64,000 bases of DNA from Nodosilinea sp. FACHB-141 (GTDB lineage: Bacteria; Cyanobacteriota; Cyanobacteriia; Phormidesmidales; Phormidesmidaceae). Both the position numbers and the translations under genes were made by a program. Positions 28,053 to 37,602 of this stretch are shown one piece after another (the first letter of the stretch is position 1; each line of letters begins with the position of its first letter). The notes beneath the pieces are model-generated. The model made no database searches. It was not told the DNA's origin and saw only the letters and a program-made list of their open reading frames with translations. The stretch spans positions 124,001-188,000 of the forward strand of contig NZ_JACJPP010000013.1 of the NCBI RefSeq assembly GCF_014696135.1, in the 5' to 3' direction.

Positions 28053-28147
28053 CGGCTCCGTCTCCTAGGAGTTTTACAACGGTGTGCGTTCATTTCGAGG
28101 TTAGCCTACACTTCTCTGTAGAATGCCCGTTTTTCTGGCTTTGCTTC

Positions 28148-29152
28148 ATGAATATTCAGCGTTGGATGGCCCGGCGAGAAGCGAGCTGGCGACAGCTCGA
28201 AACTCTACTCGCCCAGGCTGAGAAAAGCGGGCTTAGGTCGCTCTCTGCCGTCGAGGTGCGGCAGATGGCCAGCCTCTATCGATCAGTCTCGGCAGATTTG
28301 GCTCGGGCCAAGGGGCATGGTGTGGGTCAGGCCGTCATTAAGGATCTGCAGCGGCTCACCAGTCGCAGCTATAGCCAAATTTATCAGGGCTCCCGCCGCC
28401 AAGAGTGGCAAGCGCTTTGGGACTTCTGCCGCTATGGCTTTCCGGCGGTAGTGCAGCGAAGTTGGGCCTACATTGCCGTGGCTACGGGACTGTTTGCGAT
28501 CGGTGGGCTGGTGGGCTGGTGGTTTGCCTGGCAAGACCCCGCCTTTCTCACGCTAGTGCTGGGTCAAGAGTTTGTTGAAGAGGTCAAAACCAGCCAGGAG
28601 TTGTGGACGGTTTCGATCATGGGCATTGAGCCCGTTGCCTCCAGCGGCATCATGATCAACAACATTGGGGTTTCCTTGCGGGCGCTGGTGGGTGGTGTGA
28701 CGATGTTTATGCCCGAGGTGCCGTTGGTTACGCCGCCCGGAGCGTTTACGGTGTTTATGTTGGTGTTCAACGGGCTGATGATTGGCTGCGTTGGGGTGCT
28801 GGTGGCCCAAGCCAACCTGGCCTACGACTTGTGGGCTTTTGTGTTTCCCCACGGGGCGCTGGAGCTACCGGCTATTTTTATGGCCGGAGGAGGCGGGCTG
28901 CTGCTAGCTCGAGGCATTTTGCTGCCCGGTCCCTACCGCCGCATTGATGCACTGAAATTGTATGGCCTACAGGCGGCTCAGCTGCTCTACGGCATTATTC
29001 CCATGCTGGTGATTGCGGGGCTGATTGAAGGGTTTTTCTCGCCTCAGACCTGGATTCCTGACGAGTTCAAATACATTGCAGGAATAGTTATCTTCATTGC
29101 CCTAGTGCAGTACTGTCGCACTCAGCGCCCGACAAAGAATTTGATTTTGTGA
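28148..29152 (+). CDS. SpoIIM (stage II sporulation protein M)-family membrane protein
   Basis: A 334-residue protein. A soluble helical N-terminus (MNIQRWMARREASWRQLETL) precedes five or so helices with the family motif NNIGVSLRALVGGVTMF and later FPHGALELPAIFMAGGGGLL. Widespread in non-sporulating bacteria, where the role is not established. The ATG at 28148 begins the conserved part; an upstream frame only adds an unconserved 37 residues overlapping the divergent gene. It is divergent from the polytopic protein, leaving only about 95 bases for both promoters. Confidence 0.85.
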   Translation: MNIQRWMARREASWRQLETLLAQAEKSGLRSLSAVEVRQMASLYRSVSADLARAKGHGVGQAVIKDLQRLTSRSYSQIYQGSRRQEWQALWDFCRYGFPAVVQRSWAYIAVATGLFAIGGLVGWWFAWQDPAFLTLVLGQEFVEEVKTSQELWTVSIMGIEPVASSGIMINNIGVSLRALVGGVTMFMPEVPLVTPPGAFTVFMLVFNGLMIGCVGVLVAQANLAYDLWAFVFPHGALELPAIFMAGGGGLLLARGILLPGPYRRIDALKLYGLQAAQLLYGIIPMLVIAGLIEGFFSPQTWIPDEFKYIAGIVIFIALVQYCRTQRPTKNLIL

Positions 29153-29284
29153 ATAGCAAACAACGCTCAATATACTGAGACGGAGTCATTTAGTTAGTTA
29201 TAGAAACGTTAGAGCAGGGCCGTTAATTTGGGTGGCAATCTCTAAAAGTGGTCTATCTGTCAGAGCGATCGCGAAGCTTATGAC

Positions 29285-29290
29285 TACAAT
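29285..29290 (+). promoter_or_regulatory. Possible -10 box of the FHA-PBP gene
   Basis: TACAAT stands 37 bases before the chosen ATG at 29327. It matches a sigma-70 -10 element well; no good -35 is seen at the right distance. Confidence 0.35.
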
Positions 29291-29326
29291 AGGGCAGTAT
29301 TTCGGTTGGGCTTATTGCCACTTGCC

Positions 29327-31585
29327 ATGTCGCCCTCACCCCCATCCCCGCCTCGCACCCTGCTCAAAACCGTTACCCAGGCCTTTCAGGCTGTGCAAGC
29401 CAAGGTTGACTTTGGCAAGCTGGCGGTCAAGCCTGGGGCTCGCGCCGCCGAGCTAGAGGTCACGGTCAACGGCAAGCCCACCACCTATCCCCTACTAGGT
29501 GAGCACTACATCATGGGGCGCAGCACCTCCCAGTGCGACATTGTGGCCCCCAGCCCCATCGTCAGCCAGGTGCACGCTACCCTCACCCGCGACACCAATC
29601 GCCCCAGCCAGCCCTTCGTGATGAAGGACCGCAACTCCACCAACGGCATTTATCGGGGCAAAAAGCGGCTCACCCAGGTTGTGATGAACCACGGCGATGT
29701 CTATACCCTCGGCCCGCCAGAGCTGGAGGATGCCGTCAAGCTGCGGTTTAGCGAGCCGCCCCCCTGGTACGTCAAAACTGCCCGCTACACCCTTTACGGC
29801 TTTACCGGCCTCTCGCTAGCTGTTGGTGCCTGGATTGTTGGGATAGAGTGGCCCAAAATTCCGATGCGACCTTTGCCCGACTCGGTGCAGGGACCTGTGG
29901 TGGTATTGGGTGAAGAAGACGGGGCTACCGTGCCGCTACGGGAGCAGCTGACTCAGTCTCACCAAGAAATGCGCCGCATAAGCGACTTTTCGGCTTACCT
30001 ACCCCAGGCTCTGATTGCGTCTGAAGATGCTCGCTACTACTGGCACCTGGGGGTAGACCCCCTCGGCGTTTTACGGGCAGTAGTGGTTAATCTGCGCAGT
30101 GGTCGTATTAGCCAAGGGGGCAGCACGATTACCCAGCAGCTGGCCCGCAGCGTCTACCGTGAGTACACAGGCACTGAGGATTCGGCAGGACGCAAGATTC
30201 GTGAGGCGATCACGGCCCTCAAGCTGGAGACTTTCTACAGCAAAAATTACCTGCTGCTCACCTATCTCAACCGGGTTTATCTAGGCGAAACCCTATACGG
30301 CTTTGAGGATGCATCTCAATTTTACTTCGACAAGCCCGCCCGCGAATTGACCCTGTCGGAGGCGGCGACCCTGGTGGGTATCTTGCCCGCTCCCAACGCC
30401 TTTAACCCCGTACAGAACTACGGCGCTGCCGTATCCAACCGCGATCTTGTGCTCGATCGCATGGTGGCCCTAGGCATGGTTAGCCAGGAAGAGGCGCGGC
30501 GGGCGCGGCGATCGCGCATTGAAATCAGCCCCGATGCCACCCGCCAGCTTCAAAGCACTCGCGCCCCCTACTTCTACAGCTATGTCTTTGAAGAGCTAGA
30601 CAATGTGCTGGGCACCAACCTGGCGCGGGAGGGCAACTTTTATGTGGAGACCAGCGTCGATCTCAATCTCCAGACGGCGGCAGAAGAGACCCTCAGCCAG
30701 GATATTGCCACTCAGGGAGCTGCCTTGGCCTATTCCCAGGGGGCTGTGGTCACCCTTGAAACCAGTACCGGAGCCATTCGCGCCCTGGTGGGTGGCGTAG
30801 ACTTTGCCGAGAGCCAGTTCAACCGGGCCTCTCAGGCGCTGCGCCAGCCAGGCTCAACCTTTAAGCTGTTTGCTTATGGGGCGGCCCTAGAGCAGGGCAT
30901 TTCTCCGGGGCGATCGTTCTCCTGTGAACCGATGAACTGGAGCGGCCAGCAGTTTGCAGGCTGCCGGTCGGGCTCAGGCTCGCTGGATATGTATGCCGGT
31001 ATGGCCCGCTCTGAGAATGTCGTGGCCCTGCGCATTGCCCAGGAGGCGGGGTTGCGCAACGTCATCAACTTAGCCCAACGCATGGGCATCGAGTCTGAGT
31101 TGGTGGCCTCGCCGGGCCTCACCCTGGGTGAAAGTGTAGTCACCCCGCTGGAAATCACCGGCTCCTTTGCCGCTGTGGGCAACAACGGCGTGTGGAACCG
31201 ACCCCATGGCGTTTTAAGGGTGCTCGACAGCAGCGACTGCACTGACCTCAACGACATCAACACCTGCCGCGTCATCTACGAGTTTGGCCAGGCCGGAGAC
31301 GCCGATCGCCAGGCCATCGACTCCAGCATTGCTAGCACTCTGACGGGGCTCATGCAGGGCGTGGTGCAGGGTGGTACTGGCCGCAGCGCCTTTTTGGGCC
31401 TAGGGGAAGCAGGCAAAACCGGCACCACGGACGACAACCGCGACCTCTGGTTTATAGGATTTGTTCCCGGCCGCGACCTCACCACGGGCGTCTGGCTCGG
31501 CAACGACGACAATACCTCCACCCAGGGCAGCAGCGGTCAAGCCGCCGCTGTCTGGGGCAACTACATGCGCCAGGTGGTGCAATAA
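29327..31585 (+). CDS. Class A penicillin-binding protein with N-terminal FHA domain
   Basis: A 752-residue bifunctional peptidoglycan synthase. Residues ~45-140 form an FHA domain (YIMGRSTSQCDIV, VSQVHATL, DRNSTNGIYRG), which binds phosphothreonine. A membrane helix lies at ~158-175 (TLYGFTGLSLAVGAWIVG). The glycosyltransferase domain has SEDARYYWHLGVD and QGGSTITQQLARS. The transpeptidase has the nucleophile in GSTFK near residue 510, then SEN and KTGTT. The FHA fusion implies control of wall synthesis by Ser/Thr kinases; the window contains one kinase gene, but no link is shown. The start is the ATG at 29327, just before a Pro-rich stretch. Confidence 0.93.
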   Translation: MSPSPPSPPRTLLKTVTQAFQAVQAKVDFGKLAVKPGARAAELEVTVNGKPTTYPLLGEHYIMGRSTSQCDIVAPSPIVSQVHATLTRDTNRPSQPFVMKDRNSTNGIYRGKKRLTQVVMNHGDVYTLGPPELEDAVKLRFSEPPPWYVKTARYTLYGFTGLSLAVGAWIVGIEWPKIPMRPLPDSVQGPVVVLGEEDGATVPLREQLTQSHQEMRRISDFSAYLPQALIASEDARYYWHLGVDPLGVLRAVVVNLRSGRISQGGSTITQQLARSVYREYTGTEDSAGRKIREAITALKLETFYSKNYLLLTYLNRVYLGETLYGFEDASQFYFDKPARELTLSEAATLVGILPAPNAFNPVQNYGAAVSNRDLVLDRMVALGMVSQEEARRARRSRIEISPDATRQLQSTRAPYFYSYVFEELDNVLGTNLAREGNFYVETSVDLNLQTAAEETLSQDIATQGAALAYSQGAVVTLETSTGAIRALVGGVDFAESQFNRASQALRQPGSTFKLFAYGAALEQGISPGRSFSCEPMNWSGQQFAGCRSGSGSLDMYAGMARSENVVALRIAQEAGLRNVINLAQRMGIESELVASPGLTLGESVVTPLEITGSFAAVGNNGVWNRPHGVLRVLDSSDCTDLNDINTCRVIYEFGQAGDADRQAIDSSIASTLTGLMQGVVQGGTGRSAFLGLGEAGKTGTTDDNRDLWFIGFVPGRDLTTGVWLGNDDNTSTQGSSGQAAAVWGNYMRQVVQ

Positions 31586-31951
31586 CGGGCACTAGGGCGA
31601 ACGACTAGAGTGGCGGCGCGGTTTGGAAATGGGTAGCAATCGCCGAGGTTTTGGTCTTTCCCTAGATAGATTCTGAACAGAAAAGATTTTGCTAAGGTCT
31701 GATAATCTTCGGACGCAGTTAAAAAGCCGAAACAAAACAGCCTTGACTCTCTCAAATAGTAGCGAGGAGGGGTCGCTTTGTTTTGCTTAGAAACCTGCGT
31801 TCTAAGACATTCCCTGATTTGCCCTCGGCTTAGTGTTCTGACTACGGTTGCCCAGGTTTGTTCCTAGGGCTGTCGGCTTTGAGCTGACAACTTTAGAAAA
31901 ACTTGGGTAGCCGATCGCCCTTTACCCATCTATCCCAAGCCCTTCACTCAT
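31586..31951. promoter_or_regulatory. Intergenic region with the glgX promoter
   Basis: 366 bases, AT-richer than the genes. TTGACT at ~31742 is a possible -35 element, but it lies over 200 bases before glgX and I cannot pair it with a convincing -10. Nothing else is recognised. Confidence 0.3.
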
Positions 31952-34081
31952 ATGCATGTTGCAGTTTGGCCCGGTGACGTCTATCCCCTAGGTGCCCATT
32001 GGGACCGCAAAGGCACCAACTTCGCGTTATTTTCTGAGCATGCAACCGCAGTTGAGCTTTGCCTTTTTGATAAAGACGGCACAGAGACTCGGGTTCCCCT
32101 AACTGAAGTCAGCAACTTTGTCTGGCACGGCTACCTACCTGGCATCGGCCCCGGTCAAGAGTATGGCTACCGGGTGCATGGCCCCTATGCCCCCCACGAA
32201 GGGCACCGTTTCAACCCCAACAAACTGCTGATTGACCCCTACGCCAAAGCCATTTCGGGAGAAGTGGGCAGCGGGCCTGAGATCTTTGGCTACGACTGGG
32301 AAAGCCCTGACGAAGACCTCTCCTTTTCCGATCTCGACAGCGCCGCCCTCATGCCCAAGTCTGTCGTGATCGACGAAACCTTTGACTGGGAAGACGATGC
32401 CCTACTGCGCACCCCCTGGCACGAAACCATCATCTACGAAGTGCATGTCAAAGGGTTTACCAAGCAGCATCCCGACATTCCGGAAGAGCTGCGGGGCACC
32501 TATGCGGGCATGGCTCACCCCGTCGCCATTGAGCACCTGCAACGGCTTGGCATCAGTGCTGTAGAGCTGATGCCGATTCACCACTATCTCTCTAGCCCTG
32601 GTCACTTGGTCGACAAGGGGCTAAAAAACTACTGGGGCTACGACTCACTCAACTTTTTTGCACCCTTCTCCGGCTACAGCTCCAGCGGCATTTTAGGAGA
32701 ACAGGTGCAGGAATTTAAGGAGATGGTGAAGGCCCTTCACCAAGCGGGCATTGAGGTGATTCTCGATGTGGTTTACAACCACACTGGGGAAGGCAACCAC
32801 ATGGGGCCAACCCTATCGCTGCGGGGAGTTGACAATGTCAGCTACTACCGCCTGATGGAAGATGACCCGCGCTACTACATGGACTTCACCGGCTGCGGCA
32901 ACTCCCTCCACATGCGTAGCCCCCAAGTGCTCAAGCTGATTATGGATAGCTTGCGCTACTGGGTCGGCGAAATGCACATCGACGGCTTCCGATTTGATCT
33001 GGCGTCTGCCCTAGCCCGAGAACTGTACGACGTCGATCGCTTATCGGCCTTCTTCGACCTAATTCACCAAGACCCGCTGCTGGCTGGGGTAAAGCTGATT
33101 GCTGAGCCCTGGGATGTGGGCATGGGCGGCTACCAGGTCGGCAACTTTCCGGTCAACTGGTCGGAGTGGAACGGCATCTACCGCGACACCGTGCGCGACT
33201 TTTGGCGCGGCCAGGATGAAACCCTGGGTGAGTTTGCCTATCGCCTCACCGGTAGCCCTGACCTCTATTTCCAGATGAATGGTCGGCAGCCCAATGCCAG
33301 CATTAACTTCATCACCGCCCACGATGGCTTTACGCTCAATGACCTGGTGAGCTACAACGACAAACACAACGAAGCCAACGGCGAAAACAGTCAGGACGGG
33401 GAAAGCAACAATTCATCCTGGAATTGCGGGGTAGAAGGGCAAACCGATGACGCCGGGGTCTTGCAGCTGCGCGAGCAGCAGCGGCGCAATTTTTTAACCA
33501 CCCTGATGCTCTCGCAAGGGGTGCCCATGCTGCTGGGGGGTGACGAAATGGGCCGCACCCAGCAGGGCAACAACAACGGCTACTGCCAGGACAATGAAGT
33601 TTCCTGGTTTGACTGGAACCTGCCCAAAGGCAATGAAGACCTGATCAATTTTTGCCGAGAGCTAATTTTCTTTCGGCGGCAGCACCCAGTGTTTCGTCGC
33701 CGCAAGTGGTTTCAGGGCCAGCCCATTCACGGCTCTGGGGTAACCGATATTAGCTGGCACAGCCCCGATGGCACTGAGATGAGCCAAGAGCAGTGGGAAA
33801 TTGGCTACATTAAGTCGGTCGCAGTTTTCCTCAACGGCGACAAGATTCCCAGCCCTGGCAAGCAGGGAGAACGGGTTAGCGACAATGACTTTTTAATGTT
33901 TTTCAACGCCCATTACGAGACCATTGATTTCAAGCTGGCCGAGCTGTTTCAACCCCATGAATGGTCAGTAGTAATCGACACGACGGAACCTCGATTTGTT
34001 AGTGAGGAACGTGTCTTTACAGGTGATGATACTATTCCGGTGGTGGCGCGATCGCTGATGGTTTTGCAGCGGTTAATTTAG
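31952..34081 (+). CDS. glgX: Glycogen debranching enzyme GlgX
   Basis: A 709-residue GH13 isoamylase-type enzyme hydrolysing alpha-1,6 branches of glycogen. The N-terminal CBM48 domain starts [20 protein letters not shown]. Catalytic-barrel motifs are [10 protein letters not shown] (region I), [13 protein letters not shown] (nucleophile Asp), [11 protein letters not shown] (acid/base Glu) and [12 protein letters not shown] (region IV). Length and order are normal for GlgX. It is a single gene followed by two hairpins. Confidence 0.95.
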   Translation: MHVAVWPGDVYPLGAHWDRKGTNFALFSEHATAVELCLFDKDGTETRVPLTEVSNFVWHGYLPGIGPGQEYGYRVHGPYAPHEGHRFNPNKLLIDPYAKAISGEVGSGPEIFGYDWESPDEDLSFSDLDSAALMPKSVVIDETFDWEDDALLRTPWHETIIYEVHVKGFTKQHPDIPEELRGTYAGMAHPVAIEHLQRLGISAVELMPIHHYLSSPGHLVDKGLKNYWGYDSLNFFAPFSGYSSSGILGEQVQEFKEMVKALHQAGIEVILDVVYNHTGEGNHMGPTLSLRGVDNVSYYRLMEDDPRYYMDFTGCGNSLHMRSPQVLKLIMDSLRYWVGEMHIDGFRFDLASALARELYDVDRLSAFFDLIHQDPLLAGVKLIAEPWDVGMGGYQVGNFPVNWSEWNGIYRDTVRDFWRGQDETLGEFAYRLTGSPDLYFQMNGRQPNASINFITAHDGFTLNDLVSYNDKHNEANGENSQDGESNNSSWNCGVEGQTDDAGVLQLREQQRRNFLTTLMLSQGVPMLLGGDEMGRTQQGNNNGYCQDNEVSWFDWNLPKGNEDLINFCRELIFFRRQHPVFRRRKWFQGQPIHGSGVTDISWHSPDGTEMSQEQWEIGYIKSVAVFLNGDKIPSPGKQGERVSDNDFLMFFNAHYETIDFKLAELFQPHEWSVVIDTTEPRFVSEERVFTGDDTIPVVARSLMVLQRLI

Positions 34082-34130
34082 CCTCACTCATAGGACCGGA
34101 TGTATTCATGAAACGCGTTGGAAAGACCCT

Positions 34131-34162
34131 CTTTTTCTCTTCTTAATTAAGGAGAGAAAAAG
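34131..34162 (+). terminator. Hairpin downstream of glgX
   Basis: CTTTTTCTCT at 34131-34140 pairs with AGAGAAAAAG at 34153-34162, with a 12-base loop containing TTAATTAA. It is AU-rich with no U-run after it; it could mark the glgX 3' end. Confidence 0.4.
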
Positions 34163-34193
34163 CTAACTGTAGCTGGTCAGTTACACCCGGTTT

Positions 34194-34222
34194 GTAGGGG
34201 CATTGCAGTGCAATGCCCCTAC
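34194..34222. repeat. Palindromic dispersed repeat (GTAGGGGCA type)
   Basis: GTAGGGGCATTGCA at 34194-34207 and TGCAATGCCCCTAC at 34209-34222 form a perfect 14-bp palindrome around one central base. Its outer part (GTAGGGGCA...TGCCCCTACGA) recurs in degraded form at 63885-63911 inside a coding sequence. It lies between the convergent glgX and topoisomerase genes. Confidence 0.75.
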
Positions 34223-34272
34223 GAGATCTCTGTTTTGAACCAGGGTTTCCCAAGGCGGGTTTCGTATTATTT

Positions 34273-35373
34273 TTATTGTTGAGGATGACTCAGCACCGCA
34301 ACCAAAGCTTTTTCCTCGGTGGTTAAATCTAGATCGCTAGGGGTATGTTCTCCCGCTTGCCAGACTTCTAACAGCCAGCCCTCTTCGTAGGCCTGGGTTA
34401 CGGTGGGGTGCACGTAAAACTTGCGGCAGGTAGCAACCCGGTTGCCCAAGTGCTGCGCCGCTCCTTTAATGGCTTCGCGGATGTTGGCCTGGGCCTGGGT
34501 TTTTGAGGTGGGTTCTCCTAGTTCGTTGAGAATTCGGGCTGTGTAGACAGTACCAGCCCAGGTGCGAAAGTCTTTGGAGGTGAAGTCTTCGCCGGTAATG
34601 GTTTGCAGATAGCGGTTGACATCATCGGAATCGATCGCTTGGGGTTGCCCCTCGTCATCCAAATACTGAAACAGCTGTTGACCGGGGAGATCTTGGCAAA
34701 GTTTAATCGCTCGGGCCAGACGGCGATCGCTCAGTTCAATCTCGTGCTCTACGCCGCTTTTGCCCACGAAGTGAAAGCGAATTTTGCTCGTTCCCACCTC
34801 CACGTGTTGTTCCTCTAGGGTAGTGAGCCCAAAGGACTGGTTTTGGTCTCGGTACTCGTCGTTGCCGATGCGAATCACGGTGGCATCGAGCAGCTGCACG
34901 ACAACTGCCAGCAGCTTTTCTCGCGGAAGGCCACGCTGGCGTAGATCGCGATCGGTGACCTCGCGAATGAGGGGACGAGCATAGGCAAAGGGAATCAGCC
35001 GGTCGAACTTGGTCTGGTTGCGAACGGTGCGCCAGTTGGGATGATAGCGGTACTGCTTGCGCCCTTTGGCATCGCGCCCGGTGGCTAACAGATGCCCTTT
35101 AGGAGAGGGACAGATCCACACCGTTTCCCAAGCGGGGGGGATAACTAAAGCCTCAATGCGTTTCAGCTGGTCGGGGTCTGAGATGCGATCGCCCTTCTCA
35201 TCAAAGTAGATGAACCCCTTGCCGCTGCGCCGCCGTCCCCAACCGGGGCGATCGTCGCAGATGTAGCGCAGCCCAGCAGCCCGAGCTGACTGAACTGGTT
35301 CCACAATTGTGACTGAGGGTAACGCCAGATTCAGGGATGCACTATCAACAAGCGGAGGCGAGGTTGTAGCCAT
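34273..35373 (-). CDS. DNA topoisomerase IB
   Basis: A 366-residue poxvirus/bacterial-type topoisomerase IB, which relaxes supercoils by a 3'-phosphotyrosyl nick without ATP. The N-terminal domain contains GFIYFDEKGDRISDPDQLKR and GRDAKGRKQYRYHPNWR (the first catalytic Arg region). The catalytic core has FTSKDFRTWAGTVYTARIL, and the nucleophile Tyr is in RKFYVHPTVTQAY. Bacterial TopIB occurs patchily and is often thought to be horizontally acquired; composition here is not obviously foreign. The start is MATTSPP at 35373; an upstream start adds eight residues. Confidence 0.92.
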   Translation of the reverse strand: MATTSPPLVDSASLNLALPSVTIVEPVQSARAAGLRYICDDRPGWGRRRSGKGFIYFDEKGDRISDPDQLKRIEALVIPPAWETVWICPSPKGHLLATGRDAKGRKQYRYHPNWRTVRNQTKFDRLIPFAYARPLIREVTDRDLRQRGLPREKLLAVVVQLLDATVIRIGNDEYRDQNQSFGLTTLEEQHVEVGTSKIRFHFVGKSGVEHEIELSDRRLARAIKLCQDLPGQQLFQYLDDEGQPQAIDSDDVNRYLQTITGEDFTSKDFRTWAGTVYTARILNELGEPTSKTQAQANIREAIKGAAQHLGNRVATCRKFYVHPTVTQAYEEGWLLEVWQAGEHTPSDLDLTTEEKALVAVLSHPQQ

Positions 35374-35882
35374 TGAGGTTAATTTGGGGCCAAGCAAACT
35401 AGACTTTGCCCATCAGCATGAACGCGCTGATCCGGCATTTTTCTCAGGCTAAAAGATGTTGGAGACCCATTGGCTCTAGCCGAGGTACAGTCTTCAGACT
35501 CAACTGGCTCAACCTATTTAGGGCTAGCAGGCAGGCGTTGATAAGCGACCTTGGGCAAAGCGAGCTGATCACGTCACGGCCCAGCGATACACCTTCGTCT
35601 ACGTCCCGAGGAGTTCAATCCACCACTCAAGGCCGTCTTGCCAGTAGAGGCGTGAACCACGAAGTTCATCAATAACTAGAAGTATCGTAAATTTACTGAG
35701 AAATTAATTCTGGTGTGTTCTACACCTAGCAGAGTTCCTACATGCTAGAAGGCGCTACTGTGGGAACTTTAGCTGCGATCGCGCCACCGTTTAGCCTTTC
35801 AGACTAAGGCATCGCTCCCCTTCTGCGATCGACCTTATCACTACGTCATTACCGAACTAGCAGCTGTTTTGGAGAGCCTCGC
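35374..35882. other. Intergenic region upstream of the FG-GAP gene
   Basis: About 510 bases. Reading frames here are short and composition-driven, with no product I recognise. The region near 35680-35720 is AT-rich (AAATTTACTGAGAAATTAAT) and is the best place for the promoter of the following gene. No repeat or RNA gene is seen. Confidence 0.35.
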
Positions 35883-37559
35883 ATGTCATTTGATTTTATC
35901 CGTCCTCGCTTGTCAGCTACTATCTATGACCCTGCCATCAATCCGGATCCTTTAGCAGGCGGGTTTTTAACCTATGGTCAACTGCCAACCTTTCCGATTT
36001 TTGTGCAGGCGTTCCCGCCCAGCAACATCTCAGATATCACCGACGTTTTTGAGGTCGCACCTCTCAGCAGAGTCACTAGCAGTGCGGGGGTTCGACTCAA
36101 CACTAGGGGAACGCGGCTGGCAATTTCGCCAGGCTACAATCCGACAGCCTACTATCTCTCAGACGGGGCGACTAAAATCCCCACCGGACGGTTTTTAACG
36201 CCTACCGCCAACCAGGGCTACGCTGGGTTTAGCAACTACAGCATCGATCTTGGTCTTGAAAATGTCGATATTTTTAACTTCAACCTTGACTCGGCCAGTC
36301 TGGTACCGGTTAATCCCTCATTTCTTGCCTTAAATCCAGATTTGGGTTTTAGCATCGAGTTTGATCTGGCCATTGCCTATGAGCAGAGCAATCCCAATAG
36401 AGCCGGGTTTAGCTTCACCCTAATTAGTAACGACCTCAGCAAAGGGGCCGAATTTGGCTTTAAAGAAGCTGGTGCTAATGGCGACTATATTTTCATTCAA
36501 AATGCAAACTTCAATGCGGTCAACGCAGGGGAGAAGAGCACAGCTGCTTTAGAAATCAGCAACAAAAACCAATACCGAGTTACTGTTAAAGGCGATCGCT
36601 ATTCGCTAGCTGTAAATAACGAAACTCTGTTGACGGGGTTACTTCGCGACTATAACTTTGACCCATCTAGTAGCAATCCTCCCTTTCCTACTGCAATTAA
36701 CCCCTACGAAACCCAGAATTTTCTTTTCTTTGGCGATAACACTGACCAAGGTTATGCTGACTTCACTCTAGGCAAAGTCACCCTCAATATTCCTCCCCTT
36801 TTACCCAGTTTTCCCGACTTTAACGGTGATGATACGGCCGATATTGTCTGGCGTAACCAGGCGGGAGGAAAAGTCGGTCTTTGGTTAATGAATAGCACTA
36901 ACTTTTCCAGTGTAGATTTCATCAGCCCTGAAGTTGATGCGGCGTGGGATATCAAAGCTGTAGGTAATTTGAATGGTGACGGTAGTTCCGACCTAGTTTG
37001 GCAACACAAATTTTCTAACCAAGCCGCTATTTGGCTAATGGATGGGGTAAATCTTCTATCGGGTGAGGTATTAGAGAATGTTGGCCCAGACTGGAAGGTA
37101 GTTGAAGCCGGCGATTTTAATAACGATGGTAAGGACGACCTTTTATGGCGACATGGCATCTCCGGTGAAAATGCTGTCTGGATAATGAATGGTACTAAGC
37201 GCATCTCCGCCGAACTCATTACTCCCGTCGCTGACCTAAATTGGGAAGTAGGGGCGGTGGGAGATTTCTTCAACGACGGCAACATGGATATCTTTTGGCG
37301 GCACCGCACTGCGGGCACCAATGTGTTTTGGAGAATGGATGGTACTACCCTTATTGAGGGTATTGAAACCACCGCTGCCCCGGCTGAGTGGCAAGCTCAA
37401 GGCGCTGCTGACTTTGATCAGGATGGCGAATTAGATATTCTCTGGCAGAACCGCACCACGGGAGAAAATGCAGTCTGGCTAATGGACGGCTTCACCCTCT
37501 ACCGTGGTGACCTATTGACTACCGTAGATCCTGCGGCAGGTTGGACATCTACGGTATAA
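35883..37559 (+). CDS. FG-GAP/VCBS-repeat protein
   Basis: A 558-residue protein. Residues ~1-310 are a beta-rich domain with no signal peptide and no match I can name; the part around IEFDLAIAYEQ to FGDNTDQGYADF resembles lectin-like sheets. Residues ~313-555 carry five FG-GAP/VCBS repeats of about 50 residues, each with a calcium loop and a WR/WxMxG phrase (DFNGDDTADIVW, NLNGDGSSDLVW, DFNNDGKDDLLW, DFFNDGNMDIFW, DFDQDGELDILW), folding as a partial beta-propeller. Such proteins are usually exported surface proteins, so the lack of a classical signal suggests type I secretion. No transporter gene is adjacent. Confidence 0.75.
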   Translation: MSFDFIRPRLSATIYDPAINPDPLAGGFLTYGQLPTFPIFVQAFPPSNISDITDVFEVAPLSRVTSSAGVRLNTRGTRLAISPGYNPTAYYLSDGATKIPTGRFLTPTANQGYAGFSNYSIDLGLENVDIFNFNLDSASLVPVNPSFLALNPDLGFSIEFDLAIAYEQSNPNRAGFSFTLISNDLSKGAEFGFKEAGANGDYIFIQNANFNAVNAGEKSTAALEISNKNQYRVTVKGDRYSLAVNNETLLTGLLRDYNFDPSSSNPPFPTAINPYETQNFLFFGDNTDQGYADFTLGKVTLNIPPLLPSFPDFNGDDTADIVWRNQAGGKVGLWLMNSTNFSSVDFISPEVDAAWDIKAVGNLNGDGSSDLVWQHKFSNQAAIWLMDGVNLLSGEVLENVGPDWKVVEAGDFNNDGKDDLLWRHGISGENAVWIMNGTKRISAELITPVADLNWEVGAVGDFFNDGNMDIFWRHRTAGTNVFWRMDGTTLIEGIETTAAPAEWQAQGAADFDQDGELDILWQNRTTGENAVWLMDGFTLYRGDLLTTVDPAAGWTSTV

Positions 37560-37602
37560 GACAGACCAACCGCCCGAGAGATCACTACACAGCATCTCTA
37601 GT

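Noticed and set aside
35406-35675. 89-codon plus-strand frame after the topoisomerase gene
   Set aside because: Ser/Arg-rich without any motif, no ribosome site, and it starts within the promoter side of the topoisomerase gene.
37577-37599. Terminator between the FG-GAP gene and mfd
   Set aside because: Only AGAGAT/ATCTCT pairs (six bp, weak) with no U-run; not enough to call.
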